From the NCBI RefSeq assembly GCF_013128195.2, contig NZ_CP053452.2:868001-932000 (forward strand): 64,000 nt of DNA, read 5' to 3'. This document shows, one piece after another, positions 25,833-33,547 of this stretch. A program made the position numbers and the translations under genes. Each line of letters opens with the position of its first letter. Position 1 is the first letter of the stretch. Below the pieces are notes generated by a model. The model did no database searches and had not been told where the DNA came from. It saw nothing but the letters and a program-made list of their open reading frames with translations. This stretch comes from Frigoriglobus tundricola. Lineage in GTDB: Bacteria > Planctomycetota > Planctomycetia > Gemmatales > Gemmataceae.

Positions 25833-27398
25833 TCACTTCTTCGGTCCGCCACCGCCGCCACCGCCGTTGAACTGGCTGCCGAAGCTGCGGTTCACTTTGA
25901 TGTCACCGGTCGATTTGTCGTAGATGATCTGCTCTCCGATCTCTTGGCTCCCGGAGTTGAACCGGTTCGTGATCTGGGCCGGGAGCCCCTTGCTGCCGGT
26001 CAGGATCATCTTCTTCCCGTCGTGGTTGATCGTTTCCCCCAGCCCCTCGTGTTCGTCCGACCGGAAGTACGCGTTGCCGAAGGCGTCCATCCGTTGCACC
26101 GGCGGGGCGGCGTCCTTCTTGTGGGTCCACACGATGAGTTCCTTGGAGCACTTGAGCCACACCGTTCGCAGCGGGGGCCGGAAGTTCGCCATGTCGACGT
26201 CGTCGCGGTCGGACGGAAAATTGACGGCGTCGACGGTGTCTTCGAACGTCGCCTTCTGGAACACCTTGCCCTTGTCGATGGCGGTCATGCGCCCGTTGAA
26301 TTTGACCACCGTGAGTTTCAGTTCCTGGTCCTCGCCCTCCGCGGGTTTCGTGCGCGGTGGGGCGGGCGCCTTGGCCGGGCCGCCGGCCGACTTGGGCGCG
26401 GGGTCCTTCTTGCCCTCGGCCCCCGGGCCGGTGGAGTCCTTGTCGCCCAGTTGCCAGATGCGGAGCTCGCCAGGCCCGAACGCCTTCATGCGCTGGTAGG
26501 GCTGCCCGCCTGTGGCGTCGCGCGCCTGCGCGTCCACCTGGAACTCCTGTGCCCGCAGCTGCTGCGTTTTGATCACCCGGCCGGTCGTGTCGAACTCGAC
26601 CTGTTTGAACCGGACGATCCAATCTTCTCGGTCCTCCGTCGAGTCGGCCGGGGCCGGGTAGCAGCTCACGGTTTCGATCTTGGGGTTCTCGTCCGGGTTC
26701 GCACCTTTCGGGTCGGCCCTGCCCTTCGGATCGCCGGCCCCTTTCGGGGCGGGGGGCTTCGCCCCCGGCTCGGGCTTCTTCTGCATCTGGTTGAAGTACA
26801 CGGGCCGGTCGAACAGCACGTTCATCTGGTGGCACAGGATCCACGACTCGCCCTGCTTGGCGAACACCTTGCCCTCGAACTGCGCCGACCGCTTGGCGCC
26901 CTCGAATTTCATCGAGTCGCGCCAGTGGACGACGATCTCCTGGGGCTGGGCCAGTTCGCCGCCCGAGAGGTCGCTGTTCGCCGGCATCTTGAGCGCCCCG
27001 CGCCCCCGCACCGACGACGCGTTGTGGACCTGATCGAGAACGACCTCGGGACCGAGCAGCGACATGTCTTCGCGGTGCACCTCGCCCGGGCGGGCGTCGA
27101 TTTTGCCCGGCGCCACGGGCCAGCCGAACACCCTCATTACGTTCCCGAACGGGGAGCCGTCGATGATGAGCACCCGGCCGAGGATGTCCACGCCGCGCGG
27201 CTTGGTCGGGTCGGTCGGGTCCTGGTGGACGACGACCTCGGTGTCGTCCTCGCAGTGCGCGCGGTCGAGCTGGTACTTCACCCCGGGCGCGGGCGGCTCG
27301 CCGGGCTTGCCCGGTGCCTTGTCGCCCGGCTTGAGCGGCTCGGGCGGCACGGGCGTCCGGGTCACCCAGGTGTCGATGGTCTTGGCGTAGATCTTCAT
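25833..27398 (-). CDS. C-terminal part of LptA/OstA-like envelope protein
   Basis: This frame gives 521 residues from ATG 27398. It contains repeated beta-strand blocks typical of LptA/LptC/OstA proteins: VLIIDGSPFGNVMRVFGWPV, FEGKVFAKQGESWILCHQMN, YFRSDEHEGLGETINHDGKK and IIYDKSTGDIKVNRSFGSQF. They are broken by Pro/Lys-rich linkers, and it ends in a Gly tail. The coding pattern (G/C at third positions) continues 15 codons upstream of ATG 27398 (reading NPDPALPKEPEKPKPP). It probably forms one polypeptide with the gene before it, joined by a frame change near 27445. The ATG overlaps that gene's TGA as ATGA, so a coupled two-gene reading is also possible. The role in lipopolysaccharide transport is inferred from fold and neighbours. 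Confidence 0.7.
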   Translation of the reverse strand: MKIYAKTIDTWVTRTPVPPEPLKPGDKAPGKPGEPPAPGVKYQLDRAHCEDDTEVVVHQDPTDPTKPRGVDILGRVLIIDGSPFGNVMRVFGWPVAPGKIDARPGEVHREDMSLLGPEVVLDQVHNASSVRGRGALKMPANSDLSGGELAQPQEIVVHWRDSMKFEGAKRSAQFEGKVFAKQGESWILCHQMNVLFDRPVYFNQMQKKPEPGAKPPAPKGAGDPKGRADPKGANPDENPKIETVSCYPAPADSTEDREDWIVRFKQVEFDTTGRVIKTQQLRAQEFQVDAQARDATGGQPYQRMKAFGPGELRIWQLGDKDSTGPGAEGKKDPAPKSAGGPAKAPAPPRTKPAEGEDQELKLTVVKFNGRMTAIDKGKVFQKATFEDTVDAVNFPSDRDDVDMANFRPPLRTVWLKCSKELIVWTHKKDAAPPVQRMDAFGNAYFRSDEHEGLGETINHDGKKMILTGSKGLPAQITNRFNSGSQEIGEQIIYDKSTGDIKVNRSFGSQFNGGGGGGGPKK

Positions 27399-29605
27399 CG
27401 GCGGCTTGGGCTTCTCCGGCTCCTTCGGGAGGGCCGGGTCCGGGTTGGCGCGACGGCCACCGCGGGCGCGCCCGAGGCGGCGGGCTTGGCCGCGACCGGG
27501 GCGCTTTCGGGCGCGGGCGGCCCCGCGGGTCCGGCGGGACCGGGCCGGGGTTGCGACGGCGAAACCGGGGCCGCAACCGCCGCGTGCGCCGCCGGCTTCG
27601 GATCGGAAATGAAGACGTTGAGCTGCTCGGCCCGTTCGATGTCGTAGTCCGACGAGTGGCTCGTCACGTGGCCGATGGCGTGAACGCGGGCCGGCTTCGG
27701 TTGGGCGCTCGCGGCCCGCTGTCTGTCCGCGCGCGCGCCCGCGGCCGGGGTCGGTTTGGCCCCCGCCTCGGCCGGGTCCGGCTGCGCTTCGAGCCAGAGC
27801 TTGAGAATGTCGCCCTTGAGCCAGTACTCCGCGCGGGTGTCCTCGAATTTCGCGTCGCCACTGAGTGTGAAGAGGTCCTGCTCGCGCTCGCCGATCGGGT
27901 CCTTAATCAGTTCCTTCGTCTGCACCATCGAGAGCTGCCACGTCGCGGTCATCGTGGTCGCGTTGCTCGCCTGGTCGAACAGGTCCACCCGCCCGGGACC
28001 TTGAACAGTGGTTTTCGTCTTGCGGGCCGGCCCCGATCCCGGTCCGGGTTCGCTCGTGAGGGTCGCGGGGCGCTGCGCCGCTCCGGCGGTAAGGACATTC
28101 TGGTCGCGGACGACGATCAGCGGCGCGCCTTTCAGAATCGTGCGGCTCTCCGCCTGGTCGTGAACGAGGTCCTGTCCGTACGCCTCCATCGCCTCGTCCT
28201 GCGCCGCGGCCGTGAGGAACCGGCCGGGCGTGTACGTCCAGGCGTGGACGCGCTTGAACGGGGGCGCGGCGTCGGACCGGCCCGCCGCGGTCGGGCCGCC
28301 GTTCAGTTCGAGTTCGAGCACCTCGCTGAACAGGCTGGTCGCACCGGCGCGCGCCGGCACCTTGGTCACCTGAACGTCGTTGGGCAGGTTCGGATCGGAG
28401 TGCGGGACCACGTCGAACCGGGCGAGCGACTTCTCGGCGTCGTAAGCGAACGGGCCGCGGGTATCGACCTGGAGGAGCGCGCGGCTCATCAGCCGGGCGG
28501 TGTACCCGGCCGGGCCCATGCCCCCGGTGACCGCGGCGACCGCGGCCGGCGGCGGGGTGAGGGCCAGCGCGCTCGGGGGCGGGTCCTGGGGGCCGGCTGG
28601 GGCCGGGGGCACGGTCGCAGGGCCGCCGATCGACTGGTTGCCGTCGACCCACAGGTGAACCACGACCTGTTCGAGGAACTCGAGCTTCCGGATGCCCTGC
28701 ATGGGGCCGTTGCCCTTTGCCGGTTTCGGCTGGCCGGGGGGCGGCTCCGGCTCCAGATAGACGCGCATGCCGACGGCCGTCACGGTCGGGGGCGGCGCCC
28801 GGCGGCCCGAGAGGATCTCGCCGACGGCCGCACTCGTCCGCGTTTCCGCCGCGTTCGCCGGTACGGTGATCGGGGCGCCGACGCCGATCGGCCGCGGGAG
28901 GTTCTGCTTGTCCACGATCTCGACGGGGCCGTCGGTCCACAGGTCCGGCCCCTGCGCTTCGGGCCTGCCGGCGACCACCTTCGGGTCGCGGTAGAACACC
29001 GGGCCGGGGGTGCGGAGGACCAACTGTCGGTTCTCGTCGGCGACCTTCTGGTTGTTGGTGATGACGACGTACCCGCGGCGCTTGTCGTCCAGGGCGTTGA
29101 AGTCGCTCACCAGTTCCAGCCGCACCAGCTTGGCGGTCTGCATGTCGTTCGGGCTGCGGATCACCTGGTCGAACTCGAGGATCGCGCGGTCGGCGTGGAT
29201 GGTCGTGATCTCGGTCACCTCGCCGGGCTGGCACAGGTGCGGCGGTTTGGGCTTGCCGAAGACGGCGAGGCTGAACGGCGAGAGGGGAACGCGTTTGGAG
29301 TCCGGCTTGGCGGGGACCGGGCCGGACGCGAGGACGACGGACGACCCGGGGAACTCCAGTTGGGTGGGGTAGAGCGCGTAATTGGTTTCGGGGCACTGGG
29401 GGCCGAACGCCAGTGCCAGCTTCCGCTGGGCCGGTGACACACTGGTGTCCGGCGGCAGGAAGATCGGCCGACCGGGAACAGTGAACTTTGCGGGCAGTTG
29501 CGGGAGCCCGTCCAGCCAGCCGAGGAGCTGGGCGTAGCCCGCGTAGGCGCACCCACAGCAGATGAAGCCCGCGAGCAACAACATGGTCCGCCGCGGCGTC
29601 AGCAC
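27395..29605 (-). CDS. LptC/LptA-like membrane-anchored envelope protein, N-terminal part
   Basis: This 736-residue protein has one N-terminal membrane segment (MLLLAGFICCGCAYAGYAQL), as LptC does, then a long periplasmic region. Strand-rich blocks appear at ITTIHADRAILEFDQVIRS, LLQVDTRGPFAYDAEKSLAR and FTLSGDAKFEDTRAEYWLKG, the last followed by DILKLWLEA as in OstA domains. The C terminus becomes Ala/Pro-rich and finally an Arg/Ser tail whose codons lose G/C3 bias, marking a frame slip near 27445. It follows kdsD-kdsC by 15 bases, the order seen in E. coli kdsD-kdsC-lptC-lptA. The start is GTG 29605 with GGGAGCG upstream; ATG 29584 is an alternative. Confidence 0.7.
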   Translation of the reverse strand: MLTPRRTMLLLAGFICCGCAYAGYAQLLGWLDGLPQLPAKFTVPGRPIFLPPDTSVSPAQRKLALAFGPQCPETNYALYPTQLEFPGSSVVLASGPVPAKPDSKRVPLSPFSLAVFGKPKPPHLCQPGEVTEITTIHADRAILEFDQVIRSPNDMQTAKLVRLELVSDFNALDDKRRGYVVITNNQKVADENRQLVLRTPGPVFYRDPKVVAGRPEAQGPDLWTDGPVEIVDKQNLPRPIGVGAPITVPANAAETRTSAAVGEILSGRRAPPPTVTAVGMRVYLEPEPPPGQPKPAKGNGPMQGIRKLEFLEQVVVHLWVDGNQSIGGPATVPPAPAGPQDPPPSALALTPPPAAVAAVTGGMGPAGYTARLMSRALLQVDTRGPFAYDAEKSLARFDVVPHSDPNLPNDVQVTKVPARAGATSLFSEVLELELNGGPTAAGRSDAAPPFKRVHAWTYTPGRFLTAAAQDEAMEAYGQDLVHDQAESRTILKGAPLIVVRDQNVLTAGAAQRPATLTSEPGPGSGPARKTKTTVQGPGRVDLFDQASNATTMTATWQLSMVQTKELIKDPIGEREQDLFTLSGDAKFEDTRAEYWLKGDILKLWLEAQPDPAEAGAKPTPAAGARADRQRAASAQPKPARVHAIGHVTSHSSDYDIERAEQLNVFISDPKPAAHAAVAAPVSPSQPRPGPAGPAGPPAPESAPVAAKPAASGAPAVAVAPTRTRPSRRSRRSPSRR

Positions 29606-29620
29606 GGTTTCGCTCCCGCG

Positions 29621-30157
29621 TTACCCGCCCGTGTACCGGGCGGTCAGTTCGGTCCACCGGCCCTGTGCCTTCAACAGCCACTCGATCGCCGCCCGGACCG
29701 CCCCGCGCCCGCCCGGCGCGTCGGTCACAAAGTGGGCCGCGGCCCGCACCTCCGGGCACGCGTCCGCGACGGCGACCGCCAGCCCGCACTGTCGCAAGAG
29801 CGGCAGGTCGGGGAGGTCGTCGCCGATCGCGCAGACCTGGGCCGGGGTCAGCCCGGTCGCGGCCAGCACGTCCGCGAGGGCGGCGGACTTGTCGTCGCGC
29901 CCCTGAAGGACCGGGGCGGTGCCCAGTTCCGCCGCCCGGCGCGTGACGGCCGCCGACGTTCGCCCCGAAACGATGGCCGACCGCTTACCCGCGGTGTGCC
30001 ACAACTTCAACCCCGACCCGTCGCGGACGTGGAACCGTTTCAGCTCGGCCCCGTCGTCCGCGTAGATGACGCTGCCGTCGGTGAGTACGCCGTCCACGTC
30101 GAGTAGGAGCAGTTCAATGGCGGCGGCGCGGGCGGACCGATCGTCGAGGTCATTCAC
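29621..30157 (-). CDS. kdsC: 3-Deoxy-D-manno-octulosonate 8-phosphate phosphatase (KdsC-like HAD)
   Basis: This 178-residue HAD phosphatase has the nucleophile motif LLLLDVDGVLTDG, and YADDGAELKRFHVRDGSGL is characteristic of KdsC. Motif II is IVSGR, the Lys region is QGRDDKSAAL and motif III is AIGDDLPDLPLL. It releases phosphate from Kdo-8-phosphate in the route to lipopolysaccharide core sugar. The sequence lacks a cap insertion, as in tetrameric KdsC. The start is GTG 30157, one base after the kdsD stop, so it is translated from the same message. A NeuA-linked sialic acid phosphatase is less likely given kdsD next door. Confidence 0.9.
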   Translation of the reverse strand: MNDLDDRSARAAAIELLLLDVDGVLTDGSVIYADDGAELKRFHVRDGSGLKLWHTAGKRSAIVSGRTSAAVTRRAAELGTAPVLQGRDDKSAALADVLAATGLTPAQVCAIGDDLPDLPLLRQCGLAVAVADACPEVRAAAHFVTDAPGGRGAVRAAIEWLLKAQGRWTELTARYTGG

Positions 30158-30158
30158 T

Positions 30159-31205
30159 TTACGCGCTCTTGCGTCCGAGAATGCGCAGCGGCGGGCGCGA
30201 TTCGGCCCCCGCGGCGGGCGGTTCGAGTCCGATCACATCGGTGATATCGAGCATGCCGATCGGGCGCCCGTCCGCGTCCACCACCGGCAGTTCACTAAAC
30301 TTCCGCGTCCTCAGCACGTCCAGCGCGACCGACACCCGCGCGTCCGGTGCAACCACCACGGGGGTGCGCGTCATCACGCCGGCGATCGGCGCGTCGATCG
30401 CACCATCCTGACGGTTCTCGAACAGCCGGGCGAGGTCGCTGTCGGTGAACAGGCCCGCGAGCCGGCCGTCCGCGTCCACGAGCATGATCGCCCCGGTCCG
30501 CCGGCCGCTGTGCCTCACACGGGCGAACACCGCGCGGACGGTATCCGTTTCCGGCGCGACGCGCAGCTCGTCGCCCTGCCGCATGTGGTCCGCAACGACC
30601 GCGAGCTTGCGGCCGAGCGTGCCGGCCGGGTGGAAGCGGGCGAACTCGTCGGCGGTGAACTGCCGCTGTTCGAGCAGTGCGAACGCGAGCGCGTCGCCGA
30701 GGGCCATCATGACCGTCGTACTGGTGCTCGGGGCGAGCGCCAACGGGCACGCTTCCTTGACCGGCCCGTACACGATGGCCGCGTCCGCGGCCCGGGCGAG
30801 CGTCCCGTCGGCGTTCCCGGTGATCGCGACGAGGGCCGTCACGAGCCGCTTCAACGGGGCCAGCAGGCGGAGCAGTTCTTCGGACTCGCCGCTGTGGGAG
30901 AGGAGCAGCGCCACGTCGTCCGGGTGAACGGCGCCGAGGTCGCCGTGAACGGCCCGGGTGGCGTCGAGGGTGTACGCGCGGGTGCCGGTGGAGTTGAAGG
31001 TGCCGACGGTTTTTTGCCCGACGTCGGCGGATTTGCCCACGCCGATCACCGCGACCCGCCCGCGGCACGTCAAGAGCGCTTCGGCGACGCGCTCGAACCC
31101 GTCGTCGAGGCGGCCCGCGACGACATCGAGCGACGCGGCTTCGGCGCGCAAAACGCCGCGGGCGAACGCCAACCGATCAAACGAGCGGGCGGTGGTGTCG
31201 GTCAT
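30159..31205 (-). CDS. kdsD: D-arabinose 5-phosphate isomerase (KdsD/KpsF/GutQ family)
   Basis: This 348-residue protein has an N-terminal SIS domain (GRVAVIGVGKSADVGQK, then LLLSHSGESEELLRLL and the HPAGTLGRKL motif) and two C-terminal CBS domains (VFARVRHSGRRTGAIMLVD, then VVVAPDARVSVALDVLR). It turns ribulose-5-phosphate into arabinose-5-phosphate, the first committed step to Kdo. The active-site His-Pro-Ala-Gly segment is intact. The start is ATG 31205, where the family N terminus begins; the longer frame to 31277 is not family-like. With kdsC and the LptC/A-like gene it makes a Kdo/envelope operon. Confidence 0.92.
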   Translation of the reverse strand: MTDTTARSFDRLAFARGVLRAEAASLDVVAGRLDDGFERVAEALLTCRGRVAVIGVGKSADVGQKTVGTFNSTGTRAYTLDATRAVHGDLGAVHPDDVALLLSHSGESEELLRLLAPLKRLVTALVAITGNADGTLARAADAAIVYGPVKEACPLALAPSTSTTVMMALGDALAFALLEQRQFTADEFARFHPAGTLGRKLAVVADHMRQGDELRVAPETDTVRAVFARVRHSGRRTGAIMLVDADGRLAGLFTDSDLARLFENRQDGAIDAPIAGVMTRTPVVVAPDARVSVALDVLRTRKFSELPVVDADGRPIGMLDITDVIGLEPPAAGAESRPPLRILGRKSA

Positions 31206-31320
31206 CTGGCACGTCCCAGTAGCCCGGCAGGAAGTCTCAAAGCGGGAGTAATAGCCGACCGGCGGGCAGAAATGCAAGGCGATTGTGGGCGTGCAGCAAC
31301 CCTTCGGATTGCTGCGGGCG

Positions 31321-31563
31321 TCAATCCGGTACGGCGACGAACGACTCGCCGGCGTGAACGATAACGGGCTCCGGCAGTTCCACCCAACCGTCCGCGCCCG
31401 TGACGGCCGTCGCCAGCAACTTCCAGCGTTCGCCGCTGACGGGATCGCTTTGGTAGACCGACACCCGCCGCCCCGGCTCCACGCCTTCGAGATGAATCCG
31501 CGGAACGATGCGGCTCTCCGCGAAGCGGAATGTGAAGTACGGATCGCGGTACAGTGGCAGCAT
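31321..31563 (-). CDS. Small hypothetical protein
   Basis: This is an 80-residue protein of unrecognised family, strongly beta in character. It reads YFTFRFAESRIVPRIHLEGV, then VSVYQSDPVSGERWKLLATA and ADGWVELPEPVIVHAGESF, like a single small beta-sandwich or barrel. It has no signal peptide and no cysteines. Codon bias fits a real gene. It lies 43 bases upstream of the longest kdsD frame and 115 bases upstream of the chosen kdsD start on the same strand, so it may be the first gene of the kdsD operon. The function is unknown. Confidence 0.6.
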   Translation of the reverse strand: MLPLYRDPYFTFRFAESRIVPRIHLEGVEPGRRVSVYQSDPVSGERWKLLATAVTGADGWVELPEPVIVHAGESFVAVPD

Positions 31564-31624
31564 CAGAGGCTCGGAAGAGTGCTCGGGTCCGATGGGGCGG
31601 ACCCGATCGCGGTCCGCGCCGCAG

Positions 31625-32728
31625 TCACGGCTTGGGCGGCACGGGAAGCGGTTCGGTCGGTAGTCGGGCGGGTGGGATACGATTATCCTCCGCGTTCTGT
31701 TTCGTTGGAACAGGAGCCTGGCCCGCTTTCGGTTTCACCCGACTCGGCGGCTGCTTCAGTGACGTCATCCACGCCTCTTCCAGTTCGTCGATCGAGTTGA
31801 AGCCGTACACGTCCTTCGCCGCCTTCGACCACGACTCGACCGTGTTGTCCCGTGTTCCCAGTTGAACAAAGGCGATCAACCGGCGGTGGCGGTCCTCGCC
31901 CGTGATCGGGAACATTGTTCCGACGGTCGGGAAATCCTGCAGAACGGTTGCTACGGCGGGTCGACTCGCCAGGAACCGGGCCAGCGAGTGCCCTTCCGCG
32001 TACAGCACGATCATATCTCGCGGATATTCGGTCATAGGAAGTAGCGCGCGGAGCCGTATGCCGCGCCCGGCGTTCAGGAGTTCGCGAACGCGGACATCGT
32101 GGTTGAACTGTTCCTCGTCCGATTCGGCCGTGACTGCTATACCCTCATCCGCCCAGCGCGGCAGTTGCTTGCCGAAGTGCGAGGCAAGAACCGTGTGCAT
32201 GATCTCGTGCGGGAGTGTGCTGTTCAGCGCCTGGACGAAACTGTCCCGCAGTTCCATGCTGGCCGATGTCAGGACCGGCTCACCGGCCGGGTTCTTGCCG
32301 AACGTGAACGTGGTGGCACCGCCGCTCGCGCCGTGATTGACCGTGAAGCGGACCACACACGGCTTCGACCACGCGGGCAGCTCCTGCCCCAGCCACTTGA
32401 GGGCGAGCGCGCGACGGTGGAACTCGGCCTCAGAGGCGATCACGCGGGCCATCATTGGGGTGGGCGCGTGAACGACGAAGTTCGGCGAACGGAACTGGCT
32501 GCCGACCTCATCCGCTCGTGCGTCCGCACCCGTCGCTGTTGGCTTGTTGGAGGGCCAATCGTTCACCACGGTTGAAGGAACGAGTTGTCTTTCGCCCGAA
32601 GTGCCCTGGGGAGGATGAGCGGGACCCGGCGGTTCGGTCGGAGCACCCTCGTTCGACCAGCCGACACCGAGGTAAAACAGGACGGCGGCCCCCGCCGCGA
32701 CCAGCGCCGACACTTTGAATCGGACCAT
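31625..32728 (-). CDS. Membrane-anchored HExxH metallopeptidase-like protein
   Basis: This 367-residue protein, read from ATG 32728, has an N-terminal membrane anchor (FKVSALVAAGAAVLFYLGVG), a Pro-rich linker, and a domain starting near FRSPNFVVHAPTPMMARVIA. The zinc motif HEIMH sits in LNSTLPHEIMHTVLASHFG, followed by PRWADEGIAVTAE, where Glu may be the third ligand as in gluzincins. The C terminus is Pro/Lys-rich. The same frame is open and coding-like upstream of the ATG to about 32890, inside the sigma gene, and the anchor matches that of the intact sigma gene at 33548. It is therefore either the tail of a frameshifted sigma-anchor-peptidase fusion or a separate gene. GGAGG at 32739-32743 supports independent starting. 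Confidence 0.75.
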   Translation of the reverse strand: MVRFKVSALVAAGAAVLFYLGVGWSNEGAPTEPPGPAHPPQGTSGERQLVPSTVVNDWPSNKPTATGADARADEVGSQFRSPNFVVHAPTPMMARVIASEAEFHRRALALKWLGQELPAWSKPCVVRFTVNHGASGGATTFTFGKNPAGEPVLTSASMELRDSFVQALNSTLPHEIMHTVLASHFGKQLPRWADEGIAVTAESDEEQFNHDVRVRELLNAGRGIRLRALLPMTEYPRDMIVLYAEGHSLARFLASRPAVATVLQDFPTVGTMFPITGEDRHRRLIAFVQLGTRDNTVESWSKAAKDVYGFNSIDELEEAWMTSLKQPPSRVKPKAGQAPVPTKQNAEDNRIPPARLPTEPLPVPPKP

Positions 32729-32733
32729 GCTAT

Positions 32734-33459
32734 TCACACCTCCATGTACGGCGACGAGCGCTCGCGGGAGCGCCCCGCCTTCGGGGAACTGCGACACCAC
32801 CGATACCGTGAGCCGGACCAATTCCAGGGAGACCGATCGCCCCGGGGCGCCGGTGCCGGCGACCAGCGCCGCCGCGACCGCCGGCGCGATCCGCGGCGCG
32901 CGAGCCGGGCGCGGAGGACCGACTTGGCCCGTTCGAGGCGCCGGCGCAATGTGCGGGTGCTGCCGCCCAGTTCGGCGGCCGCCTGTTCGTGCGTTTGCCC
33001 CAAAACGAGGCACAGAACGATCGGATCGCGGAGCCGGTCCGGCAACCGGGTCAGTTCATCGTCGAGCGCGGCGGCCAGATCCGTGTGTTCGGTGCGGTCG
33101 GGCGGTTCCACAGCGAGGGGTCGGGCGCCGGCTTCGCGCAGGCGGTTGGTCCGGAGTTGTTCGGCGGTCCGCATTTGCCGGGCGATGCGGCCGGCGACGC
33201 CAACGAGCCACCCCGCGAGCGCGCCCGGCGCGCGGACCGAACCGGCCCGACACGCCAGGGCGAGGAACACGGACTGAAACGCGTCGTCCGCGACGGCCGG
33301 AGACAGCCGCCGGCAGATGCGCTGGACGAGCGGCCCGTGTCGGCGGACGAGTTCGGCGAACGCGCGTTCGTCCCGGTGCGTGGTGAAGCGATCGAGGAGT
33401 TCGGCGTCCGGCGCGACCGCGTCGGCGGTGGGACAGAGCTTGTGAAGGGGAACGGGCAT
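32734..33459 (-). CDS. ECF sigma factor, C-terminal part frameshifted
   Basis: The first about 188 residues are a normal ECF sigma: region 2 (ELLDRFTTHRDERAFAELVR, then DAFQSVFLALACRA and APGALAGWLVGVAGRIA) and region 4 (LTRLPDRLRDPIVLCLVLG, then THEQAAAELGGSTRTLRRRL). After RARLARRG the frame degenerates into an Arg/Ser/Pro tail of about 50 residues. In the neighbouring frame the expected continuation appears at once (APAVAAALVAGTG and onward), leading through a membrane anchor into the peptidase. The switch is near 32885-32896. The gene is likely a broken sigma-anchor fusion, still able to make a soluble sigma. The start is ATG 33459. Confidence 0.85.
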   Translation of the reverse strand: MPVPLHKLCPTADAVAPDAELLDRFTTHRDERAFAELVRRHGPLVQRICRRLSPAVADDAFQSVFLALACRAGSVRAPGALAGWLVGVAGRIARQMRTAEQLRTNRLREAGARPLAVEPPDRTEHTDLAAALDDELTRLPDRLRDPIVLCLVLGQTHEQAAAELGGSTRTLRRRLERAKSVLRARLARRGSRRRSRRRWSPAPAPRGDRSPWNWSGSRYRWCRSSPKAGRSRERSSPYMEV

Positions 33460-33547
33460 CCGTGGCTCCGTGGTGCGGGCTGTTCCGCTACCACGGTAGT
33501 GTGATCCCGTCCGCTCGGGCGGCCAACTTTTTCTTCGCCCTTTTACG

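Noticed and set aside
24956-32896. Programmed ribosomal frameshifting at the three frame breaks
   Set aside because: No slippery heptamer or clear downstream pseudoknot was seen, so it is listed only as one possibility and not as a feature.
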